From positions 5,896,618-5,960,617 of the forward strand of contig NC_052032.1 in assembly GCF_015832195.1 (NCBI RefSeq): 64,000 bases of DNA, in the 5' to 3' direction. The notes under the pieces were generated by a model. It was not told where the DNA came from and did not search any database. It was given only the letters and a program-made list of their open reading frames with translations. Of this stretch, positions 31,489 through 42,860 are shown piece by piece (positions within the stretch are counted from its first letter, which is position 1; each line of letters begins with the position of its first letter). This stretch comes from Motacilla alba alba. Its lineage: Eukaryota > Chordata > Aves > Passeriformes > Motacillidae. Position numbers and translations under genes: made by a program.

Positions 31489-33327
31489 TGGGCAGCGGTA
31501 ACTGCAATTTCCCTTTTGAATTTCATTGGAGTTTCCTGTTGCTGTTTGCTTTGGGAAACCAGTGCGCGGGGTGAGGTGTGAGCCTGTGCGTGTCTCTGTC
31601 AGCCAGCTCTGCCTGCACTGGAGGTCTGCACTGGGAAAAGGGAGTTGTAGGGAGTGTCTGTGGGTTGTGGAAGCCCAGGGTACCATCTCTCCCTTTTTCT
31701 GGGTAAGGAGAGCACCCTCCCTGCCCCTCTTCTGCAAGGTTTCCTGGGTCTTCGTTTCTCACTAGCACCTCTTCTCTTGGGTGAAGCTGGGAACCTTGTG
31801 GGCTGCAGGCGTCTGAGCTGGCTCTGGAGCTGGAGACAAGGTCCTTGGAGGGACCCAGCTCTGTGGGAACAGCTATGCAAAGACTCTGCTCAGGCCCCCT
31901 CTTAACTGGCACAAACCCTGACACATTCACACACATCCATAGCTGCGTCCAGCCTGCCCTCTGCAATCCCCGTGCTTTGCTGCTCTGGGGCTGGGCTGGC
32001 CTCAGTGGCACAAGGTGGCTGTGGTTGCTCCTGCTTGGTCATAAATTGTAGCAACACTCCCATAGCAAAGGGATTTCCCCACGAAGCAGCAGGATTCCCA
32101 GCTCTTTGAGGGGGACATCCCTGGAGCACAGGCAGCATGAGGGGGCAGCATGCAGCTTCTCATGCAGTCATATACTCGTGCTGGAAACGAAAAGCAGAAG
32201 TAGCCAGGACAGTAAGTTATTCCTGGAGAAAGCTCTTTCCCTTTGTCCTTCCCTGCTGGTGTTGCTGTGCTGGACCTCAGGCAGGGGAAGCACACTTGCA
32301 GTGCCACCAGCAGCAGTGTGTTGAAGACTGCTGGTCTGGATCACACCAGCAGCATCACTGGAGGGCAGGAAGGGCTGGTGCTGTTTTTGAGATGAGCTGT
32401 CTGTCCACAGGTCATGACCAAGCTGGTGCCCAGCTTTGCAGCTGCAGTAGGGGTGTTTCTTCTTGGGGTTCCCAGGCTGGGTGTGGCAGGGACAGAGGTC
32501 TGGACTGGTGTTTGCTGGGGATCAGGAGCAGCAGGAATCCTTCCTCTGGCATTCCTGCAGACCATGAAGGGGCTGCCCCCAGCCAGGCTGCTCAGCTTTT
32601 GCTGCTGCACTGCTTTACTGCTGGGGTGGGAGGAGGAAACATGGTTGTGATTTTTTCTTTTTTATTATTATTTTTTCATTATTTTTAACAGACCTACTCA
32701 CTCCCTCTTGTAAGGGTTCTTGCAGGCACTCAGGGGAAGGAGAGTAAGAAAAGAGTCTAAGTTAAGAGGTGGTGAAATGTAGACAGGGCTGAAACAGAGC
32801 TTTCTGGCACTGTTGCTGTCCTGTCTGCTCCTGGCTTGGCCCTGGGCAGGGGGTGGGGGACAAGGAACTTTTGACCTGCCTGAAACAACTATAAACTTCT
32901 ATTTTAAATGAAAATGGAAGACTGGGGTTAAGTCTTGTTTTACTCCTAAATGGGATGTGTTTTGTCTTTGCCTTTGAAATGGATCCACTCCTGGAATGTT
33001 GCTGGAGATCTGTGTGCTTGCTGGGACTTGATGAGTCCATCTTCAGTGGAGCAGCCTGTGCCTGGAGCAGAGACTCATGGTGTCTCCACCTGTGTCCCCT
33101 CATGTTGCTGTGTCTTTTGGCAGGTGTCCCCATACTTTAAATAACTGTGCAGCATCTGGCCAGCAATGGCTGAGCAAAAGCCCCTGGTTTTCTTTATCTG
33201 CCTGAGGAAAACATCTCTCCAGGTTGTCTTGTGGAAATGAGGCTTCCGTGCAAAAGGATGGGTGGAAATTTCGACACGGATACATGGGAGGGACTCCAGG
33301 AATGTGGAATACAGCACCAAAAAGGGT

Positions 33328-33338
33328 GGGGGGGGGGG
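33328..33338 (+). repeat. Run of eleven G in PTPA 3' UTR
   Basis: The context is AAAGGGT then eleven G then TGCTTCC. It could help form a G-quadruplex in RNA and is also a likely site of sequencing length error. Confidence 0.75.
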
Positions 33339-33690
33339 TGCTTCCTTCCCCTGCAGCTGCAGCACTGCTCCCTGGGACAGTGTCCCTGGGCTTGGGACCT
33401 GCGGAGGCGGTGGGAGGAGGCTCACGCACAGCTTTGTGTTTGTTGTTTGCCCGAGTCTGCACATCTGTCCTGCTGGGGATTTTGGGATGTCAAGCAGCTA
33501 ATTCTCGTTTGAGTCTTCTCAGCCCGCTTGGGATGTGCCCCTGTCACGTGGCTGCCACTTGCTTTGCCTCCCTCCTGCTCCCAGTGACATCCCCCACGGG
33601 CTCAGCTCCTCTGCCCACGCACGTGGCAGCGCCCAGGGCTGCTCCGTGTCCAAAGCTGCGCTTCCCACCTCCCCCCGTGTTGTAGGTTTA

Positions 33691-33696
33691 ATTAAA
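33691..33696 (+). terminator. PTPA: Candidate poly(A) signal ATTAAA of PTPA
   Basis: ATTAAA lies in GGTTTAATTAAAGTTTCTG, with a GT-rich element about 20-40 bases downstream (CTGTGTTGGTCTCTC). It is the best signal within 3 kb after the PTPA stop. Confidence 0.6.
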
Positions 33697-33715
33697 GTTT
33701 CTGTGTTTTGCACTG

Positions 33716-36700
33716 GTGACTGTGTTGGTCTCTCTCAGACTGGATTTGCTCCTGCTTTGGGAGCAGAGCCAGCAAAGCCAGCAGCCGGAGCTTTCAGCGC
33801 AGGGAAGAGGCCCTGTGGATGCACTTGCCATGTCGGTGGTTGACCCTCGTGCTTGCACTAAAATTGATTCTTTATTTAACTGCATGATCAAGTACGCCTG
33901 GTCTGTCTTTGTGTCCTTCCAAGGTATCTTTCTGTTGTATTGTGTGGTTTATTTATTAACTTTTTTCTGTGTCCACCCCCTATCCCATCTGGCATTTGGC
34001 AGGTAGGTGATGTGCAAAGCCTGATCCTAGGCCAGCAAATCTCTTGAAGATCAGAGACTCTTATAACCAAAGGATGTTTGAGCCTTGTTTCTAAGGCAGG
34101 GTGAGAACTGGAACCTTTTCCTTCAGATGTTTTTCCTGTCCTGCGGTAGGAGCTGACTCAGGACTTCCAGCATCAGTGTAGTTCAGCAGCTTTGTTGGAC
34201 TTATAATAGACCTGGATTAAATTAAACCTAGACCTTCTCACAAGCGGTGGAAGGTAGCCTGGCTGTGCTTAGCAAATGCTCCTTTTCTTGTCTCTGAGTT
34301 ACATCTTCTCCATCAACACAGACCAACTGTGTGAGCGCGTGTTGCTAAAAGCAGCAGCAGCGTGGAGGGGTGGATGGTGAGCAGAAATGTCATCTTGGAT
34401 CACAAATGTTGTCTTTGAAGGCGCTTGAATTCGTCTTGAGCGCGTCCCTCGGTGAACATGACACGCAGCGAAGGGGAAGCAGACGTAGCGTGGGTTTCTG
34501 GCCATCTTCCCCCTCAGCCCAGTGACCAAGCCATTTTTTTTAAAATTCAGTTTTCAGAGGTGGATCTTTGGGGTTGCCATACGTAGGCCAGTCCGTGCTG
34601 CTGTTTAACAGCTGCTGCCTCTGCACGGGTTGCGTTTCGTGAATCGCCGCCAGCCTTGCCCTGTCTGTTCCTTCACAGCCCTCCTTTATAAGTGATTGCT
34701 TATGGCAGCCAGTGATGAAGTAGGAGTTGAGAGAAGCAGCCTCATGTGGAGATAGAAGTAACAGAATAAAAAGTAGAAGTACTTGATGTCATTGTTGCTG
34801 TATTAACTTGTCCCTGGTGCGTGGCTCAGTTCCACTGTGCAGTGCTGGGATCCTGGAGTGGATAAACAAAGCAGCCCCCACAGCAGGACCTGCAAAATCT
34901 GAGCAGGCACTTGCCAAGATGAAGATGCACTTTGTACCCCAAGGACCTGGTACTGAATCACACAAGAGCCCTGGACTCTGCACAGTGTCCCTGCAACTGC
35001 ACTGGCTTCCTAAGAGAGGGAAGGAGGCAGAAATGGGTTGGAGGAGGTGAAACTGGTTGTTAATGATAACTGCTAAAGTTACCTGAACTCTCCCACTGCC
35101 AGCGTGCTGGTGGAAACCTTGTGCAGTTGAGAAGCTCACAAGAATCTTCTTGCTGCTTCAACAAGGACTCCCCTGGCTCAGAGGCAGAATTTAACAGGGC
35201 TTTTGGAGGTCATTTCATGCTCTAATATCCAAGAGGAGATCTCTTCATCGTTTAACTTTGCTTCCCCTTCGGTGAATGAGCACTCTTGCCATTGACATTG
35301 GAGAAAACTCCTTGAACATCCTGGGGACATACAGGGTCTTGTAAAATCGTGCCAAACTTCAAACTAGGACGAGCCAAATTGAAAAAGGGCTGATCAGATT
35401 CAGCGAGGGCTGAACTGTGACGGGCATCATCAGCTTGGAGATAGGCTTGTTCTGAGGAGCACAAGGCTGTAAGCAGGTTTTGGAGGTTAGAAAAGGCCTT
35501 TCAGAGGGTGGAGTGGTTGCTTCTGCTTGCTATAAAAAGCCTGGGCTTGGGAATGTCTGTATGGGCCGGCTCTGTGCAGGGCATTAATGCAGTTGTCGCT
35601 AAAATTGGAACGAGTCCCTCCCCATGTTCCCAGTTGCAACTGTAACACGGATAATAAATAACATCAAAATCCCTCATTAGAATTTGGGCTCCTTAATGCT
35701 GGTACAGTCACACCCATGGAAACAAAACATCCCCAGCAGGGGGGTCCTGTAGGAGTGGCACTGCAGGGCCCTGACCCAACGGGCACCGAGGTGTGGGGTT
35801 GAGTCCTCCTGGTACATTTTCCTTCCTTTTAGAAAGCAGATTAAGGTTTTTCTGACCCTATAAATGGAGGAAGGAGAGAAGGCAGAGGATCAGTTCTTTA
35901 TTGCATCTCCTGTGTTTTAAAGCACCTGGGAGAGATAAACTGAAGGGGACTGCACTGCACAAGTCAAGTACCCAGATTTTCCATTTGGATGTGAATTCCT
36001 CCCAGTTTTATGTATGAAAATTGGGCTTTTCTTTGAGATGGTGAAGTATGTGATGCTGGACACCAGCACCACGCTCCAACAGCTGTTGGGTGGACACAGC
36101 ACTTCAGGCTTCAAGTGCTGATTCTGCTAAAGGATATCTGTGTTGTACTGTGGCTAAAAGAGCAAAGCATGACAATATTCCTAAAGGTTTATGTGTCCTA
36201 TGATGATACAAAATATAGAGGAATGACTGGTGTGGGTAGAAATTCCAGCTAGATTGTAAGATATGAAAGTAGATTCTTTTATCAAGTACTTGCTGATCGC
36301 TGGAAGTGACTGCTCTGCAAAGGGCCTTACTTTTCCATGTTTAGAGCATGTACCTTTAAAAATATTAGTTTAGGTATTACATACTCCCTTTGAAAAAATT
36401 CCCTTGTAGGCAAGAATAAAACTTACAAAAAGGCTGTTACAGAGATCATCAACTCTCTATTAGATAGCTTGGAATATGCTCCACTAGCACCAGAGTTTAG
36501 TCTTCTCCAAATTACTGTAGAGGATTTGACTGTATCTTGCTGATCCATCCACATTTTAATTTCCTCTGCACGGATACATATTGCAGGATGCTGGAAATCC
36601 CCAAGCCCACTGGAGCTGCAAGACTGGATGTTTCATCCTGTAACACCAATAAAATGTTAATGCATACTAATAGCAACAGCAAAGGGGTTTATGGAGCGAG

Positions 36701-38547
36701 CTTGGAAGTATTTTATAATTGGTAGGGTATCTGTGTCACAGAGAATTTGGGGTTAGAGTCATCAAGTATTACACTTTGTCAACACAGGAAAAGAAAACCC
36801 CTCAAAATACACCTCAAACCTACTAATTTTTATAATTAAAGGGGAAAGATGGGAGATGAATCCCTGGGGAGAGAGTCAAACATAAATTTCATATACGTGA
36901 GAGAGCTGTCACTGGTTGGGATGGATTCAGGGTCTGTGTTCAGTTGCCTGCTCTGCCTTGAGCCCGTTGCACCCTTACCTGAGGACACTGCCTCCCTTTC
37001 CCACCTGGAGACCAAGGATAAAACACCATCCTGCTGTACAAACCCAGTGAATCTGGGCTTGGGGTGACATAAATACATCAGTAAGATGAAATCCAGGGAG
37101 CTGACCGTGACTTGGCTTCCAGCAGCTCGTTGTGTGTCCTCTCCCCCCAGCCTGGTGGTGCTGTCCTATTTACTGCAACCTGAGGTACCAAAACCAAGGA
37201 AAATCCGAAACTGGGGTCAGTGGGACCAGATTTCCTCCCTCTTGCAGGGCTTCCATCAGTCAGTCTTTGGTTGCACCCCTTGTCCTGCCTATTCCAGACA
37301 CGTGTCTGGGTGCTCTGGTTGCTGCCTGTTGTGGTGAGGAGCATGGGACAGAGAAAAGGAGATCCCACCCTGTCCTGAGCTCCGTGTGGGAATTGCTGAT
37401 CTGCCCTGGCTGGCACTTGGCTCCCCTTCTCCTCCTGCTGGGTTGAAGCACGAGGTCTCCATGGTCCGTGGGCACAAGGGGAAGAGCCTGGATGGCCACA
37501 GCGCTGCTTGTTTTAATAGATGTGCTCCAAAACCTGAGGATTTTCCCGAGTCAACAGCTCCCGAGCCCAGGAATAAGCCAGAGGCACTGCCTGACCCCGC
37601 AGGCACCGGTGGGCTGAGTTGAAGGCGCTCTGGATGTGAGTGCTCCTGAAACAACCTGAGGCTGAGTTAATCCAGTGGTAACTCCAGGGGAAGAAACTGG
37701 AGGCTCAGTCCTCCCTCTCATCTGTTGTGTGACCGAGCTGAGGGCACAGCACCACAGAGCCTGGCGTTTCCATGTCCTGGCTCCTGGGCTCTTCAGCCGT
37801 GTCCTTGCCTGCTGGTGCATTTGGAACAGCCAGGATGCTCACGGTGCTGCGGGGAGATGGGTGATGGAAGAGAGCAGCCACAGAGCCTGGATACGGGGGT
37901 TCTCCCCTGCTCCCGAGCGTTCCCCAGACACCCTGGGTGCTGCTCTACCCCTGTGCAGGCTCATCCCCCATCCCAACCCAGTCCTGCTGGAGCTGTCTGC
38001 AGAGCTCTCCCTTGCATGGGGCTGGTGAGGGCGAAGCCTGTCCCTTCACACCCATTTTGGGCTGGTGTTTGCTCTCCAGCACCAAAGCAAAGAGAAGGGA
38101 GAGCTGCTGGCATGCCCTTCCCTGAGCTCTCTGCTGGGGGGAGTTCAGGGGAATATCTCCCAATCCTGAGCACTCCCTGCCAGGCGGGCAGCACCGGGCT
38201 GCGCTGGCAGCCGTGAGAGGAGGAGAAGGAGGAGGAGGAGGAGGAGGAGTGGGCATGGGCAATGGTTGGTGTTTTGTTCATCCTCACCAGGGAGAAGAGA
38301 AACAAAAGCAGGAGCAGCGCGGGGCACCGGGCTGGCTGGGTGAGGAGGAGACAAAAATAATCGTGCAGAATTTCATCGGGGAGCTTGAAAAAGGGAGATT
38401 TTGTGAGCAAACAGTCACCTCCCAGCACAGAACTTCCCAGTCTCCAATTTCAAAATTCCATTCACATCAACATCCACTTTCATGTTGCAAAACCTGGGGA
38501 AAAAGGGAGGGAAAAAAAAATGCAGCTTCACACATTTCAATGCAAAA
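33716..38547. other. Intergenic sequence downstream of PTPA
   Basis: I recognise no gene here. A TATAAAA-like string near 35531-35537 and an AATAAA near 34764 stand alone without supporting gene structure. The stretch 36100-36850 is AT-richer than its surroundings. Confidence 0.6.
38214..38250 (+). repeat. (GGA)n purine repeat next to the gap
   Basis: GAGAGGAGGAGAAGGAGG continues into six further GGA units. A purine-only tract this close to an assembly gap may be part of why the assembly broke. Confidence 0.85.
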
Positions 38548-39547
38548 NNNNNNNNNNNNNNNNNNNNNNNNNNNNNNNNNNNNNNNNNNNNNNNNNNNNN
38601 NNNNNNNNNNNNNNNNNNNNNNNNNNNNNNNNNNNNNNNNNNNNNNNNNNNNNNNNNNNNNNNNNNNNNNNNNNNNNNNNNNNNNNNNNNNNNNNNNNNN
38701 NNNNNNNNNNNNNNNNNNNNNNNNNNNNNNNNNNNNNNNNNNNNNNNNNNNNNNNNNNNNNNNNNNNNNNNNNNNNNNNNNNNNNNNNNNNNNNNNNNNN
38801 NNNNNNNNNNNNNNNNNNNNNNNNNNNNNNNNNNNNNNNNNNNNNNNNNNNNNNNNNNNNNNNNNNNNNNNNNNNNNNNNNNNNNNNNNNNNNNNNNNNN
38901 NNNNNNNNNNNNNNNNNNNNNNNNNNNNNNNNNNNNNNNNNNNNNNNNNNNNNNNNNNNNNNNNNNNNNNNNNNNNNNNNNNNNNNNNNNNNNNNNNNNN
39001 NNNNNNNNNNNNNNNNNNNNNNNNNNNNNNNNNNNNNNNNNNNNNNNNNNNNNNNNNNNNNNNNNNNNNNNNNNNNNNNNNNNNNNNNNNNNNNNNNNNN
39101 NNNNNNNNNNNNNNNNNNNNNNNNNNNNNNNNNNNNNNNNNNNNNNNNNNNNNNNNNNNNNNNNNNNNNNNNNNNNNNNNNNNNNNNNNNNNNNNNNNNN
39201 NNNNNNNNNNNNNNNNNNNNNNNNNNNNNNNNNNNNNNNNNNNNNNNNNNNNNNNNNNNNNNNNNNNNNNNNNNNNNNNNNNNNNNNNNNNNNNNNNNNN
39301 NNNNNNNNNNNNNNNNNNNNNNNNNNNNNNNNNNNNNNNNNNNNNNNNNNNNNNNNNNNNNNNNNNNNNNNNNNNNNNNNNNNNNNNNNNNNNNNNNNNN
39401 NNNNNNNNNNNNNNNNNNNNNNNNNNNNNNNNNNNNNNNNNNNNNNNNNNNNNNNNNNNNNNNNNNNNNNNNNNNNNNNNNNNNNNNNNNNNNNNNNNNN
39501 NNNNNNNNNNNNNNNNNNNNNNNNNNNNNNNNNNNNNNNNNNNNNNN
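38548..39547. other. Assembly gap of exactly 1,000 N
   Basis: All bases are N. The round length suggests a placeholder size, so the true distance is unknown. Any reading frame crossing it is meaningless. Confidence 0.99.
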
Positions 39548-41375
39548 ACTGGCTGCTATAAAGCAATTTCCCCTTGAGCCTCGGAGTCCTGGGCCTGGGC
39601 ACTGCCCAGCTTTTCTCAGACAAGGAAACGGAGGCCTTTGGGTATTGGCTGAAACAGGAGTTTTTTTGGGTGCACCTGGAACTTGACTCCCTGGAGATGT
39701 GTCTATGAGCTGGAGCTGCGAGTGCCTGGCATGTCTGAAAAGGAGCCTGCTTTTCAGGCTTACTTATTACAAGTCAGGCACCCAAACCTAGTGGGAAAAC
39801 AAGCCAGAACAAGGTTTTCAGGCTGAGCTCTTGGAGCGGGGCTGGCTTCTGCCACCTTCTCCTCTGTGCTGGGCAAGCTTAATGTTGCCTGGCTCCCCAG
39901 GCTACTGCCCATCTTGGGGGGACTTGTAGGGCAGACCCACAGGTTCTGCTGCAGCCTGTGGGGAATGGGGCATGTCAGCTCCCAAAGGCAGCAGCCCTTG
40001 GAGAGGTGTATCCATCTGTATTGATCGAGCAGGCTGTGGGTAGGGCTGTCACCTCGCTGTTGTAGCGGTCAGCTCTTTCTCTCAGCTTTGGTATCACAGT
40101 CAAATAAAATCCTGGAGAAAAAGGGATTGAAACCATACTGAAAAAGCATCCATTTAATTGTCTTTTCTCCATGCTTTTAGGTGGGGAGCTGTGTAATGCC
40201 TCCCAAGCGCCACCATGGCACTGGGCATGGCTGACATGCTCAGTATTTTGATTTGGTCTGCTCCTACCTCAATTCACCAGCTTATTTCTTGTGCTCCTGG
40301 GAACCACTGTGCAGGGTATGGGTGCTCCTGTAAGCTTTCCTGCCATTTGCTTCATGGCCTCTTGCTGCTGTGTGGCCAAGCACCTGTGCCCCACGTGGTG
40401 CTTACAAACTCTCCTGGTGCCTACGGGAGTGTTGGGAGGTCCCTTGGATGGGAATTGTACAATTCTTCTTTTGACTTATCCTGGAAGGGTGGAATTGAGG
40501 AGGTTGTTGCTGCTGGGATCCTACTGCTGAGCCTCTTCTGAATGCCCTGTGCTCATCCTGCTGCAAGGGGGAAAATGCTGGCTGTGATGCAAAATGTTGG
40601 CCAGCTGGTGATGTGACCCAAAAGAGAAGGGGGTTTCTGTCTGTGTTGATGTATTTTAGCCCATTGATGGCTTGCTGTGCCCACAGCAGTTCTGTTCCTT
40701 GCTAGAGCTGAGGAGGGGAGTGAGCTGCTGATGGTGTAAGCAGAGCTGTTGGTGTTGATGGAGAGGCTGCAGTGTCCTGGTTGGTCTTGGTGTGATTTGT
40801 GTGGCTCATCTCATGCCCAGAGCTGCTTGTGTGATGCTCTCCAGGGGCAGTATTGTAAAGCTCCTGGCACAGGCACTTCCCCATGTCTCTAACAAACCTG
40901 TCCAGCTGTGCTGGTTGCTGTTAGTGCCTTGTCTCCTTGTTTCTGGCATTTGGAGGCCATTGATTTCCTGCAAAACCATTGCAGGATGCTAAAGCTGCAA
41001 CATTACAGTGTGTGTCAAGCTCGGGAGCTGCTCTTTTGGGAAGAGGGGATGAAGTTGGGGTCTACTCCTTCCCATGAGCATTCCACACCTTGGACTGGGT
41101 GCTCCCTTGGGCCCTGCCAGCCAAGGAGCTCATTAAACCTCCCTGACAGACGTGGTGCTCACCCTTCTCCTGGGGTCATGTGGTATCCTGGGAGCTCCTC
41201 TGACACTGTGGGAGGGAAAGCAAGTCTGTGCCAGGGGACCTCCTCTGGAGCTGCTGTGGGGTCTTGCTGCTGCTGCCCCAAAGCATCACTTCTTGGAGCC
41301 ATGAGGTGCCCTGGGCAACCAGTGCTGTTTGCTGGGCTGTGGTATCTGATAGAGACCTTATTTTAATTGCTAGGT
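39548..41375. other. Intergenic sequence between gap and 42-kb CpG island
   Basis: No gene or clear transposon was recognised. A short string CAGACAAGGAAACGGAGGC near 39617-39635 recalls MIR in reverse, but the rest of the element is not there. Confidence 0.6.
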
Positions 41376-42400
41376 CAGATATCCTGCAGTCTTTATTGCT
41401 GTGTAGCCAAGAGTTGATCCCTGGACTTGGTCTGACCCCGAGTTGCAGCTGTAAATGAGGCTGTGCTGGAGCACAGTCCTTACCCAAACTGGGAAGTCTG
41501 TCTCCAACACCAGCATGAATGAGGGATCTTACCTGCAAATCCTGTTCCCGTCTGTCCTGGGTGGAGCAGGACAGGACTTGCTGGGGACTGAGTGGGATTC
41601 GTAATCGTGCTCCCTGCTGGCGATGGGAGCAGCAGCTCGGAGGAGGCTGGGCATCACCTGCTCTAGGGTTCTGAGGGGTGGAGACCAGGCACCTGTGATC
41701 TAGGGCTAATCCTGTCTGTTTCCCCTCCCATCTCCCCTGTCCCGTGGTTTCTAGATATTCATCAGAGTAGGGCAGGGCCTGTCTTACCACACAGGCAGTG
41801 TCTGGTGCAGGGGACCCTTGGGTGACTCCTGTGATGGGCATTGCTCATCTCCAGTGACACCACCTGCACAGGGCTCGGGTGCCACGTGTTTGGCATTGAG
41901 GGCAACCAAACCGAACTCCCCTTTCCTGCCACATCTGAAGGGAGGGCAGTTGGGGTAAAAACTGTAGTAAAGTTGGAGCTGTGGCTCACCTGGGGAATGA
42001 ACGCTGGGGTGCTGAATGGCAGCTTGGCCACAAGCGTGGTGGGGTCCCATTGGGGATCCTCTTCCCCGCTGGAAGTGACTCCAGGAGTGCTGGAGTGCAG
42101 CGGGCGCGGGGCTCCGAAAGGGTTAATGGCTGCTCGTCTGTCATGGAACCTCCAGCCTCTCCCGAGCAGAGCCCCTCCGGCCGGGAGCAGCGTGGCCTTA
42201 CGGTGCCCCGCGGATGGACGGACAGACGGCGGCAGAACTACAATCCCCGGCAGGGAGCAAACCCCCGGGGTGTGCCGGGACTGGTAGTCCGGGGCCTGGC
42301 GTGGGGGTCCCCGCTGCCACTCGTGGCTGGGGCGGGGGGACCCGGAGGGAATGTGCCGGCTCGGGGAGGAGCCAGCGTGTTCACCCACTTTGTTGTTATA
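41375..42400 (-). ncRNA. Candidate spliced minus-strand transcript, probably noncoding
   Basis: A possible first exon would run from the CpG island to a strong donor at 41990. A 24-base micro-exon would lie between the acceptor CTGCTCCACCCAG and the donor TTTGCAG|GTAAGA (about 41533-41556). A last exon would begin after CCTCATTTACAG near 41448 and reach AATAAA (41397-41392). The open frame through the first exon has no ATG before the donor, which argues against a protein. This is built from signals only and may be chance. Confidence 0.22.
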
Positions 42401-42860
42401 TACCTTAAAGGAGCAGTGGCTGTGCCCGAGCGAGCTCCCTAGCGGAGCCGCGCAACCCGGGCTGTGGGCTTTTTAAAGATAAAAATCACTCGCGTGGCCT
42501 CCCTTATTAACGACATCTCCCGCTCTCAGTAACTCCTTCGGCGCCTGGGCACCGCCAGCCGGCGCGGCGCTGGGCCCGCCCGCCGTGGGGCTGCTGCGCT
42601 GCGCTGGACCGCTCTGGTCCTGCATCCCCGCCAGAGCATCCTCCTCCCGGCGCTCTCTGTCCGGGAGTCCGGAGCTCCCGGGGTGTGAGTGCCGAAAACC
42701 CCAGCGCTCTTCGTGCCACGGGAAATCTATTTCCTTGCAGGGGAGACATCCCCGCTCATGGTCGCCGCAGATAAAGAGCTCTGGAGAGAAGTGTGGAGTA
42801 GCGACGACGCGGGCAGCGCGGCAGATTTCTCATGCCGCTGTGACACAGCCGTGACCTGGA
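42020..42860. promoter_or_regulatory. CpG island of unknown gene
   Basis: The block is GC- and CpG-rich and stands out from its flanks. It carries ACTACAATCCCC at 42237-42248 and, in the opposite direction, ACTACCAGTCCC (42288-42277). Both resemble the ZNF143/THAP11 promoter motif ACTACAATTCCC. Good splice donors lead away on both sides: CCCCAG|GTGAGC at 41990/41989 on the minus strand and GGGGT|GTGAGT at 42684/42685 on the plus strand. The transcript it serves is not identified. Confidence 0.5.

Larger units (their letters stand above)
31135..33715 (+). other. PTPA: PTPA 3' UTR (estimated)
   Basis: The stretch after the stop has no convincing reading frame. It runs to an ATTAAA signal at 33691-33696 followed by GT-rich sequence near 33712-33730, the usual layout of a cleavage site. 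No AATAAA was seen between the stop and this signal. The UTR contains a (GT)9 repeat at 31471-31488 and an 11-base G run near 33328-33338. The exact end is inferred, and shorter forms are possible. Confidence 0.6.

Noticed and set aside
35320..35470. Suspected second CR1 copy
   Set aside because: The sequence does not follow the CR1 block order on either strand.
35531..35537. TATAAAA string as a promoter
   Set aside because: It is an isolated TATA-like string with no downstream gene, CpG island or splice structure.
39617..39635. CAGACAAGGAAACGGAGGC as a reverse MIR
   Set aside because: Only about 19 bases match, and the flanks do not continue the element.
38213..39686. Very long open frames (up to 454 codons) on both strands
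   Set aside because: They are created by the run of N being read as open sequence; the real bases on either side carry no recognisable protein.
41762..42388. A 208-codon minus-strand frame across the 42-kb CpG island as a protein gene
   Set aside because: It starts with GTG and has no ATG before the likely donor at 41990; kept only as a possible noncoding first exon.
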